Source: Pseudonocardia autotrophica (GTDB lineage Bacteria > Actinomycetota > Actinomycetes > Mycobacteriales > Pseudonocardiaceae). From it: 64,000 bases of DNA. The stretch's first letter is position 1, and the number at the start of each line of letters is the position of its first letter. A model generated the notes under the pieces. The model ran no database searches. It was not told the origin of the DNA and saw nothing but the letters and a program-made list of their open reading frames with translations. The position numbers and the translations under genes are program-made. Below, piece after piece: positions 50,745 to 60,097 of the stretch. The DNA is taken from the NCBI RefSeq assembly GCF_000717175.1, contig NZ_JNYD01000003.1, positions 620,001-684,000 of the forward strand, in the 5' to 3' direction.

Positions 50745-52538
50745 CTAGAAGACCGTGAGGGTGACGGTCGAGCCCTCCTCGACCGCGGTCCCCGGGCCCG
50801 GGTCCTGGTTGACCACCCGCGGGTTCTCCCGGCCGAACGGGAAGCCCCGCTCCACGTCGACCTGCAGCCCGCGGCGCTCGAGCCGCTCCCGGGCCTCGTC
50901 GAGCCGGTCGCCGATCACGAGCGGGACGTCGACCTCCGCGGGTGGCTCCACGCCCTTGCTCAGCACGAGGGTGACCGAGCCGCCGATCGGCAGCGGGGTG
51001 CCGGCCGGCGGGTCCGTGCGCAGCACCGCACCCTGCGGCACGGTGCTGCTGAACTCCGCCGCGGACGCCGAGGTCGCGGGCGTGAGCTGCGCGGCCTGCA
51101 GCACCTGTTGCGCCTGCTCCACCGTGCTGCCGCCGGCGACCGCCGGGACGACCGGGCGGCCGGTCGAGACCGTGAGGGTGACCGAGCTGCCGCGCAGCAG
51201 CCGGGAGTCGGCGGCGGGGTCGGCGGAGGCGACCCGGTCGGCCGCGACGTCGTCGTGGTGCTGCTCGGTGACCGACCACGCCAGGTCCGCCTGGGTGAGC
51301 AGCTGCTCGGCGGCGGACCGGTCCAGCCCGACGACCGCGGGCATCGACGTCCAGCGGCCCGAGCCCAGCCACCAGGCCGCCCCGCCGACGACCAGGCCGA
51401 GCAGCAGCAGGAGCACGATCCACAGCGCGAACACCCGGCGCCCGCGCCGCCGGGCGATGCGGTGGTCCGGGAGCGCGTCGAGCCGCGGCGCCGACGCCGT
51501 GCCGTGCCGCCCCGGACCGCGGCCGATCTCGGTCGGCGGGTCGTACTCCGCCCGGCTCAGCGCACGGGTGCCGCCGGGGCCCGCGGGCTCGGGGGCCGCC
51601 TCCAGCGCGAAGGGCTCGGCCGGCACGGTGTCCTGCTCCTCGAGGGGCGGCGGGGGAGGCAGCGGCACCGGCACCTGCGGCACGGCCAGCCACTCCCGCA
51701 GCCGGACGAGCTCGGCGAGGAACGCCGCGGCGTCGACCGGGCGGCGGTCGGGGTCGCGCGAGGTGGCGCGTCGGACCAGGTCGTCGAGCTCCGGCGGGAC
51801 CTCGGTCGCGACCCCCGAGGGCGGCGGCACGTCGTCGTTCACGTGCCGGTAGGCGACCGACAGGGCGTTGTCGCCGGTGTAGGGCGGGGCGCCGGTGAGC
51901 AGCTCGTAGCAGAGGACGCCGGCGGCGTAGACGTCGCTGCGCGCGTCGGCCTGGCCGGTGGCGACCTGCTCGGGGGACAGGTACGCCATCGTCCCGAGGA
52001 TCATCCCGGCGTGGCTGACCCCGGCCTCGGCGGCTGCGGTGACCAGGCCGAAGTCGGCGACCTTGACGCTGCCGTCCCGCCCGATCAGCACGTTCTCGGG
52101 CTTGACGTCCCGGTGCACCATGCCGAGGCGGTGCGCCTGCGCGAGGCCGGACAGGACCGGCTCGAGCACCGCGAAGGTCGCGGGCACGCCGAGCGCGCCG
52201 CGGCGGCGCAGGAGGTCCCGCAGGGTGCTGCCGTCGACCAGCTCCATGACCAGGAACAACGTGGGCTCGCCGCCGGGCGGCGTGCACCGGCCCTGGTCGT
52301 GCACGTCGACGACGTGGGGGTGGTCGATCCGCGCCGCGGAGCGCGCCTCCCGCTCGAACCGGGCCCGGAAGGTGGGGTCCGCCGCCAGCCGCGGGTCCAT
52401 GATCTTGATCGCGACCGGCCGGTCCAGCCGGGTGTCGAGTCCCCTGTGCACGGTGGACATCCCGCCGCGGGCCAGGACCGGCCCGATCCGGTACCGCGCG
52501 TCGATCAGGGCTCCGGGGGAGCCGGGCGGGGCGGTCAC
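50745..52538 (-). CDS. pknL: PASTA-containing Ser/Thr protein kinase PknL
   Basis: A 597-residue receptor kinase. The catalytic domain (1-275) has ARGGMSTV at 23-30, Lys45 in VAIKIM, HRDVKPEN with Asp144, DFG at 162 and GTMAYLSPEQ. A long juxtamembrane region, one TM helix (about 369-391) and three extracellular PASTA domains (starting near 398, 463 and 533) follow. PknL phosphorylates Rv2175c in mycobacteria, and an Rv2175c-like gene lies divergent 78 bp away. PASTA domains sense muropeptides or lipid II. The GTG at 52538 is favoured by a TACCGT box 6 nt upstream. Confidence 0.93.
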   Translation of the reverse strand: MTAPPGSPGALIDARYRIGPVLARGGMSTVHRGLDTRLDRPVAIKIMDPRLAADPTFRARFEREARSAARIDHPHVVDVHDQGRCTPPGGEPTLFLVMELVDGSTLRDLLRRRGALGVPATFAVLEPVLSGLAQAHRLGMVHRDVKPENVLIGRDGSVKVADFGLVTAAAEAGVSHAGMILGTMAYLSPEQVATGQADARSDVYAAGVLCYELLTGAPPYTGDNALSVAYRHVNDDVPPPSGVATEVPPELDDLVRRATSRDPDRRPVDAAAFLAELVRLREWLAVPQVPVPLPPPPPLEEQDTVPAEPFALEAAPEPAGPGGTRALSRAEYDPPTEIGRGPGRHGTASAPRLDALPDHRIARRRGRRVFALWIVLLLLLGLVVGGAAWWLGSGRWTSMPAVVGLDRSAAEQLLTQADLAWSVTEQHHDDVAADRVASADPAADSRLLRGSSVTLTVSTGRPVVPAVAGGSTVEQAQQVLQAAQLTPATSASAAEFSSTVPQGAVLRTDPPAGTPLPIGGSVTLVLSKGVEPPAEVDVPLVIGDRLDEARERLERRGLQVDVERGFPFGRENPRVVNQDPGPGTAVEEGSTVTLTVF

Positions 52539-52544
52539 CCCCCG

Positions 52545-52550
52545 ACGGTA
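52545..52550 (-). promoter_or_regulatory. -10 box of pknL, leaderless spacing
   Basis: Minus-strand TACCGT, 6 nt before GTG 52538. Confidence 0.5.
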
Positions 52551-52615
52551 CCGCCCGGGCAATCTCTGCCCGCGCGTCTCCCCTCGGGAGGCCGTGCTGT
52601 GGCATGGTGACGCGC

Positions 52616-52981
52616 GTGAGTGAGACGAACGGGACGACACCCGTCCTGTCCGACGACGTCGCCGTCCTGCCGGCCACCGAGGTCGCCGAGATCCTCTCGG
52701 TCCCGCGGACCCGGGTGCACCAGCTGATCAAGGACGGCCAGTTGCTCTCGCTGAAGCGCGAGGGCACCACCTGCGTACCCGCGGACTTCCTCGACGGCAA
52801 CGCGGTGGTGAAGGGCCTTTCCGGCACGATCACCGTGCTGCGCGACGGCGGCTACCCCGACGTCGACATCCTGCGCTGGCTCTTCACCGAGGACGCCAGC
52901 CTGCCCGGCACCCCGATCGCGGCCATCCGCGCGGGGCGGCACCGCGAGATCAAGCGGCGCGCCCAGGCCATGGCGTTCTGA
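52616..52981 (+). CDS. DNA-binding protein similar to Rv2175c, likely PknL substrate
   Basis: A 121-residue protein with a winged helix-turn-helix at about 17-60 (PATEVAEILSVPRTRVHQLI) and a C-terminal block (GTITVLRDGGYPDVDILRWL ... REIKRRAQAMAF) that is diagnostic for Rv2175c. In M. tuberculosis PknL phosphorylates a Thr in the N-terminal tail and stops DNA binding; here the tail is SETNGTTPVLSDD, with two Thr candidates. GTG 52616 gives 7-nt spacing from CATGGT; ATG 52604 in frame is the alternative and adds four residues. Confidence 0.9.
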   Translation: MSETNGTTPVLSDDVAVLPATEVAEILSVPRTRVHQLIKDGQLLSLKREGTTCVPADFLDGNAVVKGLSGTITVLRDGGYPDVDILRWLFTEDASLPGTPIAAIRAGRHREIKRRAQAMAF

Positions 52982-52996
52982 CCGGTCTCGCGGGCC

Positions 52997-53941
52997 TCAG
53001 GGCCGGTGGCGGGTCCAGACGGCGTGGGCGAGCGCCGGCCCCGCCACCGCGAGCCGGCGGCGCCGGGGGACCGTGACCCGGCGGTGCAGCACCTCGTACC
53101 CCGCGGCGGCGATCTCGTCGAGGATCCCGCCGTAGAGGGTGAAGGCGCAGCGCACGCAGTCCCGGGACTCCTGCGCGAGCATCGCGATCCCCGGTTCCGC
53201 CCGCCGGTACACCGCCCGCGTGCGGGCGACCAGGTGGGCGAGCGCGCGCCGGACCCGCGGCTCGGTGGTCCGCCGGGTCCGGCACCAGGCCAGCAGCTCG
53301 CGGTCCACGCCGAACGCGGCCAGCTCGTCCGCCGGGAGGTAGACGCGGCCGCGGTCGAGGTCCTCGCCGACGTCCCGCAGGAAGTTGGTCATCTGGAAGG
53401 CCACGCCGAGCGCGGCGGCGTGCGGGGCGGCCTCCGCGGGCGCGTCGGAGCCGAGGACCGGCAGCACCTGCAGACCGATCACCGCGGCGGAGCCGTGGAC
53501 GTAGGTGTCGAGCTCGGCCGTGGTGGCGTAGCCGGTGACGTGCGTGTCCATCCGCATGGACGTGAGGAACGGGGAGAACAGCCGCGGGTCGATCCCGTGC
53601 CGGCGCACAGTGTCCGCCACGGCCGTGACCACGGGCTGGGTGCCCGGGTCGTCGCCGGCGAAGGCGCTGACCAGATCGAGGCCGAGCTCGTCGAGCACCG
53701 CCTCGCGCTCCTCGGTGGAGGCGCCGGCGCCCAGGTCGTCGACGATCTCGTCCGCGTGCCGGGCGAAGCCGTAGAGGGCGTGGATCGCGGGCCTGCGGTC
53801 CGGCGTGAGCAGCCGGGTGGCGAGGAAGTAGGTGCGGCCGTGCCGGGCGTTGAGGGCGCGGCACTCGGCGTAGGCCCGGCGCAGCGCGGGATCGGTGATC
53901 CCGGCCGCGTCGAGCTCAGCGGCCGCCGACTGCGGACGCAC
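52997..53941 (-). CDS. crtB: Phytoene synthase
   Basis: A 314-residue squalene/phytoene synthase. First Asp motif RHADEIVDD near residue 62 and second in [17 protein letters not shown] near 185; the [15 protein letters not shown] opening and YGFARHADE are typical. It joins two geranylgeranyl-PP to phytoene. The start is uncertain: GTG 53941 (chosen) overlaps mptA by 26 bp, GTG 53968 by 53 bp, neither with a strong site, so translation may depend on coupling to mptA. It is the last gene of an idsA-crtI-mptA-crtB unit. It converges on the Rv2175c-like gene 15 bp away. Confidence 0.85.
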   Translation of the reverse strand: MRPQSAAAELDAAGITDPALRRAYAECRALNARHGRTYFLATRLLTPDRRPAIHALYGFARHADEIVDDLGAGASTEEREAVLDELGLDLVSAFAGDDPGTQPVVTAVADTVRRHGIDPRLFSPFLTSMRMDTHVTGYATTAELDTYVHGSAAVIGLQVLPVLGSDAPAEAAPHAAALGVAFQMTNFLRDVGEDLDRGRVYLPADELAAFGVDRELLAWCRTRRTTEPRVRRALAHLVARTRAVYRRAEPGIAMLAQESRDCVRCAFTLYGGILDEIAAAGYEVLHRRVTVPRRRRLAVAGPALAHAVWTRHRP

Positions 53942-55610
53942 GGGAGGGTTCCGCGTCCGGCACCGCACTCCGGGCCGGCACCGCCTTCGGCCGGCGGAAG
54001 CCCAGCGGGTCCGGCCGCAGCAGCGAACGGGCCGCGACCCAGGCCAGCACGGCGCACACCGCGAGGTAGCCCCAGTTGTAGAGGCCGGCCTCGCCGCTCG
54101 GGTAGTAGACGATCATCAGCCACAGCGAGCCGAAGACCAGCCACTGCAGGCCGCGGGCGCTCCACGGGACCATCGCGAGGATCGCCATGCCCCAGCTCAG
54201 GTACCAGGGCAGCGTGGCCGGGGAGAGCAGGGCGACGGCGAGCAGCGCGATCCCGGCGCGGCGCACGGCGTCGGGGCCGCCACCGCGGGCGCGCCACCAC
54301 TGCACCGCGACGATCGTGACCAGCACGATCGCGCCGATCACCCGGGCCACGTTGATGAAGGGCTGCTTGGGCAGCGGGGCCACGCCGCCGAGGGCGGTGT
54401 GCACGAACTCGCCGAGCCCGGTGGGCAGCGACAGCCAGTTCACGATCATCGACGGGGCGCTGAGCGCCGGCAGCCAGCCCAGGTCGACGTGGGCCGCCAC
54501 GCTGACGCCCGCGAACACCACGAGGAACACCGCGACGCTCGCCGCCCCGGCGCGGACCAGCCGGCGGAGGAAGGTGCCCTCGAGCTGCGCGGCCCAGATC
54601 AGCACCATGAACGGCAGCGCGACGGCGGCGCTGGCCTTGGTCGCCATCGCCAGGGTGACCAGCGCGATGCCGAGCACGTGCTTCCCGCGGAGCATGGCCA
54701 GGCAGCCGACGGCCAGGAACCCGACGAGCAGCAGGTCGTTGTGCCCGCCGCCGACGAGGTGGATGACCATCACGGGGTTGGCGACGACGACCCACAGGGC
54801 CACCGCGGGCCGTCCGCCGAGGCGGCGGGTGAGCTCCGGCAGCGTCCAGATCAGCAGGACCAGCCCGACGCACATGATCAGTCGCATGCCGATCACGCCG
54901 AGCACCATGTTGGTGCCGGCCTGCACCGTGACCCAGGCCCACGCCTTCGCGACCAGGATGAAGAACGGGCCGTACGGCGCCGGGGTGTCCTGCCAGAAGT
55001 AGTGGACGTTGTCGGTGAAGGTGCCCGGCATCGCCTCCGGCCCGACCGCGTACGGGTCGAAGCCGAAGACCGGCAGCGCACCCTGCGCCAGGTAGCTGTA
55101 GACGTCCCGGGTGAAGAGCGGCGGGGAGATCAGCAGCGGGAGCATCCACACCACGGAGGTGGTGAGCACGGCCCGGCCGCCGACGCGGCGGGCGAGCACC
55201 TCGCGTCCGAGCTGGACCCACGCCCACGCCATCAGCACCACGCCGACGTACATCAGCGCGGTGGCCAGCTCCTTGCCGTGGCCGAAGCGCCAGAAGCCGA
55301 GCGGGCTGTTGGTGAGGATCGGGTCGTGGATCAGCGTGCCGCCGGCACCCACGCCGCCGACCAGCAGCACCACCGACGCCGCGAAGCCGAGCCAGAGCGG
55401 CTTGCGCGGCGGGTTCCCGAGGCGGGACCGGAGGCCGGGGGCGGGGCACGGGGCGCCCGTCCCGGCGGCCGGTGGCGAGTCGCGCTGCCGACCGTCCGGG
55501 GCGAGCGCCGTGGCCGTGGGGACGTCGCTGGGCACCGGGGAGCCTGCCGGGTCGGTCGGCTCCGGCCCGGTCGCCGGTCGGGTGGGCTGCGCGGTCATGT
55601 CGGGGCCCAT
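53916..55610 (-). CDS. mptA: Polyprenyl-phosphate-mannose alpha-1,6-mannosyltransferase, MptA-like
   Basis: A 564-residue GT-C membrane glycosyltransferase with about 13 helices. An N-terminal Pro/Thr-rich cytoplasmic tail (1-70) precedes the first helix. The first extracytoplasmic loop has [20 protein letters not shown], carrying the catalytic Asp of the family, and a following [18 protein letters not shown]. Its relatives elongate the lipomannan backbone using decaprenyl-phosphate mannose. Syntenic with Rv2174. Unusually it sits between crtI and crtB, overlapping crtB. Alternative start ATG 55598 would drop four residues. Confidence 0.85.
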   Translation of the reverse strand: MGPDMTAQPTRPATGPEPTDPAGSPVPSDVPTATALAPDGRQRDSPPAAGTGAPCPAPGLRSRLGNPPRKPLWLGFAASVVLLVGGVGAGGTLIHDPILTNSPLGFWRFGHGKELATALMYVGVVLMAWAWVQLGREVLARRVGGRAVLTTSVVWMLPLLISPPLFTRDVYSYLAQGALPVFGFDPYAVGPEAMPGTFTDNVHYFWQDTPAPYGPFFILVAKAWAWVTVQAGTNMVLGVIGMRLIMCVGLVLLIWTLPELTRRLGGRPAVALWVVVANPVMVIHLVGGGHNDLLLVGFLAVGCLAMLRGKHVLGIALVTLAMATKASAAVALPFMVLIWAAQLEGTFLRRLVRAGAASVAVFLVVFAGVSVAAHVDLGWLPALSAPSMIVNWLSLPTGLGEFVHTALGGVAPLPKQPFINVARVIGAIVLVTIVAVQWWRARGGGPDAVRRAGIALLAVALLSPATLPWYLSWGMAILAMVPWSARGLQWLVFGSLWLMIVYYPSGEAGLYNWGYLAVCAVLAWVAARSLLRPDPLGFRRPKAVPARSAVPDAEPSRASAVGGR

Positions 55611-55664
55611 GCTCGCACGGGCGGCTCCTCCGTCCGCTCCGGACCCCGCCTGATCACGGCAAGG

Positions 55665-57176
55665 TCACGCCCCGGTCACGCGGGCGGCGGCCAGCTTCCC
55701 GGAGAGGACGACGGGCGGGATGCCGACCCCGGGCGTGGTCCCGCAGCCCGCGAGCACGACGTTGCCGAACCGCCGCGGGAGGTTCCGGGACCGGAAGGGC
55801 CCGGTCTGGGCGAAGGTGTGCGCGGCCGAGAACGGCGTACCCGCCGCGAGCCCCTGGCGCGCCCAGTCGGCCGGGGTGACCAGGGCGGACACCTCGACGT
55901 CGCCGGTGAGGCCGGTGATCCCGCGCTTCTCCAGCACGCCGAGCAGCTCGTCCCGGTAGGCCGGGCCGACCCGGTCCCAGTCCAGGCCCGCGCGCTCGAG
56001 GTTGGGGCACGGCGCCAGGACGAAGAGCAGGTCGCGGCCCGCCGGCGCGAGCGCCGGGTCGGTCGCGGTCGGCCGTGTGACCAGCAGCGACGGGTCGCTC
56101 ATCAGCCTGCCCTCGTCGATGATCTCCGCGAAGGTCCGCTCCCACGCCGCCCCGAAGGAGATGGTGTGGTGGGCGAGCTCGTGCCGCGGGGTGGCCACGC
56201 CGAGGTGGGCGACGACCGCGCTCGGCGCCCAGCGCACCGGCACCGGACGCCGGGGGCCGCCGCCGAGCAGCCGGTGGGCGACGGGCAGGTCCGGGGTCAG
56301 GACCACGGCGTCGCAGGCCAGGCGCTCCGGCGCGGCCCCGTCGGTCCGGTCCGCGGCGGTGTGCCGCACGGCGGTGACGCGCCCGTCGCGGCGCTCCAGC
56401 CCGGTGACCTCGCGGCCGGTCAGCAGCTCGGCCCCGGCGTCGACGGCCGCGGCCGCGAGCGCGTCGCCCACCCGGCGCATCCCGCCGCGCGGGAAGTACA
56501 CCCCGGCGATCGTATCCATGTAGGCGATCACGCCGTACGCGCCGAGCGCACGGTCCGGCGCGACCCCGGCGTAGAGGGCCTGGAAGGAGAAGATCCGGCG
56601 CAGCCGCTCGTCGGGCAGATACCGGGCGATCCGCGGGCCGAGGCGGCCGAACCCGCCGAGCGCGGCCAGCCTGACCAGGTCGGGTCCGAGCAGGGAGAGC
56701 GGCGAGTCGAAGTTCGCGCCGATGAACGAGTCCATCTCGGTGCGGTAGAGGTCGGTCAGCCAGGCGCGCAGCCGGCGGTAGCCGTCGGCCGACCCGGGAC
56801 CGCAGGTGGCGCGGACCTCGGCCTCCATCGCCTCGGCGTCGGTGTGGACGTCGATGGTGGTGCCGTCGGCGAAGGTGGTGCGGTAGGCCGGGTCGAGCCG
56901 GACCAGGTCCAGCCGGGCGGCCAGCGAGTCCCCGACCGCGCCCAGCGCCTCGTCGAGCAGCTCCGGCATGGTCAGCACGGTGGGCCCCGTGTCGACCCGG
57001 TAGGTGCCCGAGGGGCCCTCGAGGTCCAGCCGGCCCGCCCGGCCGCCCGGGTGGTCGTCCCGCTCCACGAACGTGACCCGGCGGCCGGCGCCGAGCAGGT
57101 GCAGCGCCGCGCACAGGCCCGCGAGCCCGGCCCCGACGACCACGACGTGGTCGGTCGGCCCCTCCAGTCGTCTCAC
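55665..57176 (-). CDS. crtI: Phytoene desaturase (carotenoid oxidoreductase)
   Basis: A 503-residue CrtI-type flavoprotein. FAD fold [20 protein letters not shown] at 11-30, followed by ERDDHPGGRAGRLDLEG. The C-terminal bacterial phytoene dehydrogenase signature is LAGCGTTPGVGIPPVVLSGK. RMHD-type substrate channel segments are normal and no truncation is seen. It introduces several double bonds into phytoene to form neurosporene or lycopene. GTG 57176 lies 7 bp after the idsA stop, so both are on one message. Later cyclases or hydroxylases are not in the window. Confidence 0.9.
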   Translation of the reverse strand: MRRLEGPTDHVVVVGAGLAGLCAALHLLGAGRRVTFVERDDHPGGRAGRLDLEGPSGTYRVDTGPTVLTMPELLDEALGAVGDSLAARLDLVRLDPAYRTTFADGTTIDVHTDAEAMEAEVRATCGPGSADGYRRLRAWLTDLYRTEMDSFIGANFDSPLSLLGPDLVRLAALGGFGRLGPRIARYLPDERLRRIFSFQALYAGVAPDRALGAYGVIAYMDTIAGVYFPRGGMRRVGDALAAAAVDAGAELLTGREVTGLERRDGRVTAVRHTAADRTDGAAPERLACDAVVLTPDLPVAHRLLGGGPRRPVPVRWAPSAVVAHLGVATPRHELAHHTISFGAAWERTFAEIIDEGRLMSDPSLLVTRPTATDPALAPAGRDLLFVLAPCPNLERAGLDWDRVGPAYRDELLGVLEKRGITGLTGDVEVSALVTPADWARQGLAAGTPFSAAHTFAQTGPFRSRNLPRRFGNVVLAGCGTTPGVGIPPVVLSGKLAAARVTGA

Positions 57177-57183
57177 CGGCGCG

Positions 57184-58308
57184 TCACCGGTGCCGGCGGG
57201 TCGCCCGCACGGCCAGCTCCTGCAGCGCCGTCGCGGCCGGCTCGGCGATGTCGGCGGCCGTGAGCGCGTCGAGCGCCGCCCCGGTCAGCGCGGCGATGCG
57301 CTGCTCGACGGCCTGCACCGCACCCAGGTCGGTGAACAGGTCCCGCAGCCGCTCGACGGCGGCGGGGTCCAGGTCGGGGTCGCCGAGCGCGCCGGTGATC
57401 GCGGCCCGGGCGGGCCCGTCGCCGGCCCGTTCCAGGGCGAGCGCGACCAGCAGGGTGCGCTTGCCCTCGCGGAGGTCGTCGCCGGCGGGCTTGCCGGTGA
57501 CCTCGGGGTCGCCGTAGACGCCGAGCAGGTCGTCCCGCAGCTGGAAGGCCACGCCGATGTCCGCGCCGAACCGCCGGTACGCCGCGACCAGCCGGTCCGG
57601 CGCGCCGGCGAGGGCCGCGCCCAGGTGCAGCGGGCGCTCCACGGTGTAGGCCGCCGTCTTGAACCGGTCGATGCGCAGGGCGGCGCCGGGGGAGTCGTCG
57701 CCGGTCGCCTGGGTGAGGACGTCCAGGTACTGCCCGCCCAGCACCTCGGTGCGCATCCCGCGCCACGGGTCCCGGGCCCGGGACAGGGTCTCCGCGTCGA
57801 GCCCGGAATCCTGGTACATGTCGTCCGCCCAGGTCAGCGCCAGGTCGCCGAGCAGGATCGCGGCCGCGGCGCCGAACCGGGCGGGCGGGCCGGACCAGCC
57901 GGCGTCGGCGTGCCGCCCGGCGAACTCGACGTGCACCGTGGGCCGGCCGCGGCGGGTGGCCGAGGCGTCCATCAGGTCGTCGTGCACCAGCGCGGAGGCC
58001 TGGATCAGCTCCAGCGCGCTGATCGCGCGCAGCACGGCCGGCGCCTGCGCGTCGGCGGGGTCGCCGCCCGCGCCGCGCCAGCCCCACCACGCGAAGGTCG
58101 GGCGGATCCGCTTGCCCCCGCTCAGGACGAACCGGACGAGCGAGTCGACGGCGTCGGCGAACACGGGGCCGATCGCCGCGGCGTCCTCTCGGCGGCGCAG
58201 GAGGTAGTCCGCCAGGGCCTGCTCCACCTGCGCGTGGAGCTCGGCGGCCCCCGCGGGCTCGGGTGCCGGGCCCGGCAGGACGTTCGTGGGCGGGGAGGGA
58301 TGAACCAC
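57184..58308 (-). CDS. idsA2: Polyprenyl (geranylgeranyl) diphosphate synthase, IdsA2-like
   Basis: A 374-residue trans-prenyltransferase. First Asp-rich motif DDLMD at 110-114 and second DDLLGVYGD at 259-267, with GGKRIRPTF at 64-72 binding isopentenyl-PP. The residue five before the first motif is Ser-Ala rather than bulky aromatic, which allows a product of C20 or longer. It supplies geranylgeranyl-PP for carotenoids and probably longer prenyl phosphates. GTG 58308 is supported by TACGCT 6 nt before it. Syntenic with Rv2173. Confidence 0.88.
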   Translation of the reverse strand: MVHPSPPTNVLPGPAPEPAGAAELHAQVEQALADYLLRRREDAAAIGPVFADAVDSLVRFVLSGGKRIRPTFAWWGWRGAGGDPADAQAPAVLRAISALELIQASALVHDDLMDASATRRGRPTVHVEFAGRHADAGWSGPPARFGAAAAILLGDLALTWADDMYQDSGLDAETLSRARDPWRGMRTEVLGGQYLDVLTQATGDDSPGAALRIDRFKTAAYTVERPLHLGAALAGAPDRLVAAYRRFGADIGVAFQLRDDLLGVYGDPEVTGKPAGDDLREGKRTLLVALALERAGDGPARAAITGALGDPDLDPAAVERLRDLFTDLGAVQAVEQRIAALTGAALDALTAADIAEPAATALQELAVRATRRHR

Positions 58309-58314
58309 GCGGCG

Positions 58315-58320
58315 AGCGTA
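58315..58320 (-). promoter_or_regulatory. -10 box of the idsA-crtI-mptA-crtB unit, leaderless spacing
   Basis: Minus-strand TACGCT, 6 nt before GTG 58308. The opposite gene's -10 box lies 39 bp away, so the two promoters share a very short region. Confidence 0.5.
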
Positions 58321-58358
58321 TCGGCGGGACGCACCTTGGGCGCGCCGACGCACGACCG

Positions 58359-58364
58359 TAGGCT
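58359..58364 (+). promoter_or_regulatory. -10 box of metF, leaderless spacing
   Basis: TAGGCT, 6 nt before GTG 58371, with TTGGGC (58336-58341) 17 bp upstream as a -35 element. Confidence 0.6.
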
Positions 58365-58370
58365 GAACAG

Positions 58371-59303
58371 GTGACCACGCGAACCGCGCAGCCGCGCACT
58401 TCGGTGATCGACCGGATCGGTACGGACCGCCCCGTCTTCTCGGTCGAGTTCTTCCCGCCCAAGGACGAGCAGGGGGAGGCGGAGCTCTGGAAGGCGATCC
58501 GCCGCCTCGAGCCCCTCGACCCCGCGTTCGTGTCGGTCACCTACGGCGCCGGCGGCTCCAGCCGGGACCGGACGATCCGGACCACGGCCCGGATCGCCAC
58601 GGACACCACGCTGGTCGCGATGGCGCACCTCACGGCCGTGTCGCACTCGGTGGCGGAGCTGCGGCACGTCATCGGCTCGTACGCCGCCGCCGGGATCCGC
58701 AACGTCCTCGCGGTCCGGGGCGACCCGCCCGGGGACCCGCTCGGCGACTGGGTGGCCCACCCCGAGGGCCTGACCTACGCCGACGACCTGGTCCGGCTGG
58801 TCAAGCGGTCCGGCTCGTTCTGCGTGGGCGTGGCGGCGTTCCCGTACGGCCACCCGCGCTCGGCGGACCTCGACAGCGACCTGCAGCGGCTGCTGGCGAA
58901 GATCCGGGCGGGCGCGGACTTCGCCATCACCCAGCTGTTCTGGGAGCCGGACGGCTTCCTGCGGCTGCGGGACCGGCTGGCCGCGGCGGGCTGCGAGGTG
59001 CCGCTGCTGCCGGGGATCATGCCGCTGCTCAGCGTGAAGACGCTGCGCCGCGGGCCGGAGCTGTCCGGCGCGCCGCTGCCGCCCGGGCTGGCCGAGCGGC
59101 TGGAGCCCTACGCGGACGACCCGGCCGCCTTCCGCGCCGCCGGCCTCGACCTCACCGAGGAGCTCTGCCGCAAGCTGCTCGGCGAGGGCGTGCGCGGGCT
59201 GCACTTCTACACGCTGAACCGGTCCCTGGCCACGGCCGAGCTGGTCGAGCGGCTGGGGCTGGCGCGCCAGCCCGCCCTGCCGTCACCCACCGCCCCGGCC
59301 TGA
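58371..59303 (+). CDS. metF: Methylenetetrahydrofolate reductase
   Basis: A 310-residue [25 protein letters not shown] near residue 23 has the conserved Glu of the active site; [41 protein letters not shown] and [19 protein letters not shown] follow in normal order. It reduces methylene-THF to methyl-THF for methionine synthesis, using FAD or F420-type cofactors; mycobacterial relatives (Rv2172c) are described as NADH-dependent and of unusual cofactor use. GTG 58371 is placed by promoter spacing. Length is standard. Confidence 0.9.
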   Translation: MTTRTAQPRTSVIDRIGTDRPVFSVEFFPPKDEQGEAELWKAIRRLEPLDPAFVSVTYGAGGSSRDRTIRTTARIATDTTLVAMAHLTAVSHSVAELRHVIGSYAAAGIRNVLAVRGDPPGDPLGDWVAHPEGLTYADDLVRLVKRSGSFCVGVAAFPYGHPRSADLDSDLQRLLAKIRAGADFAITQLFWEPDGFLRLRDRLAAAGCEVPLLPGIMPLLSVKTLRRGPELSGAPLPPGLAERLEPYADDPAAFRAAGLDLTEELCRKLLGEGVRGLHFYTLNRSLATAELVERLGLARQPALPSPTAPA

Positions 59304-59312
59304 TCTGCCGGC

Positions 59313-60053
59313 TCACCGGCGCACGGGTGGGTTGCGGGTGCGCCGGGCCAGCGCGACCACGGCCGCGACGGCGCCGAGCACGATCACCGCGAGCCCGAGC
59401 GACCAGGCCGTGGCCGACGGGGCCTGCGGGTCGTCGTAGGCCACGACGGCGTTGACGTCGCCGACCTCGCCCGGGGTGAAGTTCCAGCTCACCGTGCCGG
59501 CCTCGGAGTCGCCGTTGGTGTCCAGGACCTCGCCCGGGAAGCTGACCTTGAGCTGGAAGTCGGCCCGGTCGACCGGGACGGTGGTGAGGTCGGCCGCGCC
59601 CTCGAGCACGATCCGGTTGCCCGCGCGGCGCAGGGTGAGGTGCGCGCGCTCGCTGCCGGAGCCGCCCGCGGCGGTGAGCTGTCCGACCTGGTCGAACGAC
59701 AGCCCGGAGAACCGCAGCACCGATCCGGTGTAGCCGTCCTGCCGGTACTCGGACACGTCCACATCGGACTCCAGGGCGGGCGGCACGGTGATCGCCGGTC
59801 CCGTGTCGTCCGGGCCCTTCTCCGGCGTGGCGATCACGATCTCGCCGGTCACGGTGTCGTCCGGCTGCACGGCGAGGGCCGCCCGCACGCGGGCACAGCC
59901 GCCCAGCGCCGCGACCGCCATGGCCACGAGCAGGAGCACGGACACGACCCGGCGGAACCGGGAGGCGCGGCGGGGGCCGTGACGAGCAGGGCCGAGCGGA
60001 TCGGGGCCGGGTCGGTCACGGCGGGGGGCGGGCGGGGACTGCACGGCGGTCAT
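59313..60053 (-). CDS. lppM: LppM-like lipoprotein with C-terminal helix
   Basis: A 246-residue protein. A long basic N-region precedes a signal helix with lipobox AALGGC (Cys near residue 53). The body contains repeated beta motifs (DDTVTGEIVIATPEKG, DFQLKVSFPGEVLDTNGDSE, GTVSWNFTPGEVGDVNAVV) and ends in a membrane helix (SLGLAVIVLGAVAAVVALA) and an Arg tail, the LppM topology. In M. tuberculosis LppM affects phagosome maturation; the function in a saprophyte is unknown. ATG 60053 is the only start that precedes the signal sequence closely. Confidence 0.85.
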   Translation of the reverse strand: MTAVQSPPAPRRDRPGPDPLGPARHGPRRASRFRRVVSVLLLVAMAVAALGGCARVRAALAVQPDDTVTGEIVIATPEKGPDDTGPAITVPPALESDVDVSEYRQDGYTGSVLRFSGLSFDQVGQLTAAGGSGSERAHLTLRRAGNRIVLEGAADLTTVPVDRADFQLKVSFPGEVLDTNGDSEAGTVSWNFTPGEVGDVNAVVAYDDPQAPSATAWSLGLAVIVLGAVAAVVALARRTRNPPVRR

Positions 60054-60097
60054 CGTGCCATCGCCCGGCCCCGGTGCGGCGCACCGACGGGCCGGGG

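Noticed and set aside
53895..57263. A 1122-codon plus-strand frame antisense to mptA and crtI
   Set aside because: His/Asp/Arg/Gly-rich shadow of two clear minus-strand genes; no start site or motif.
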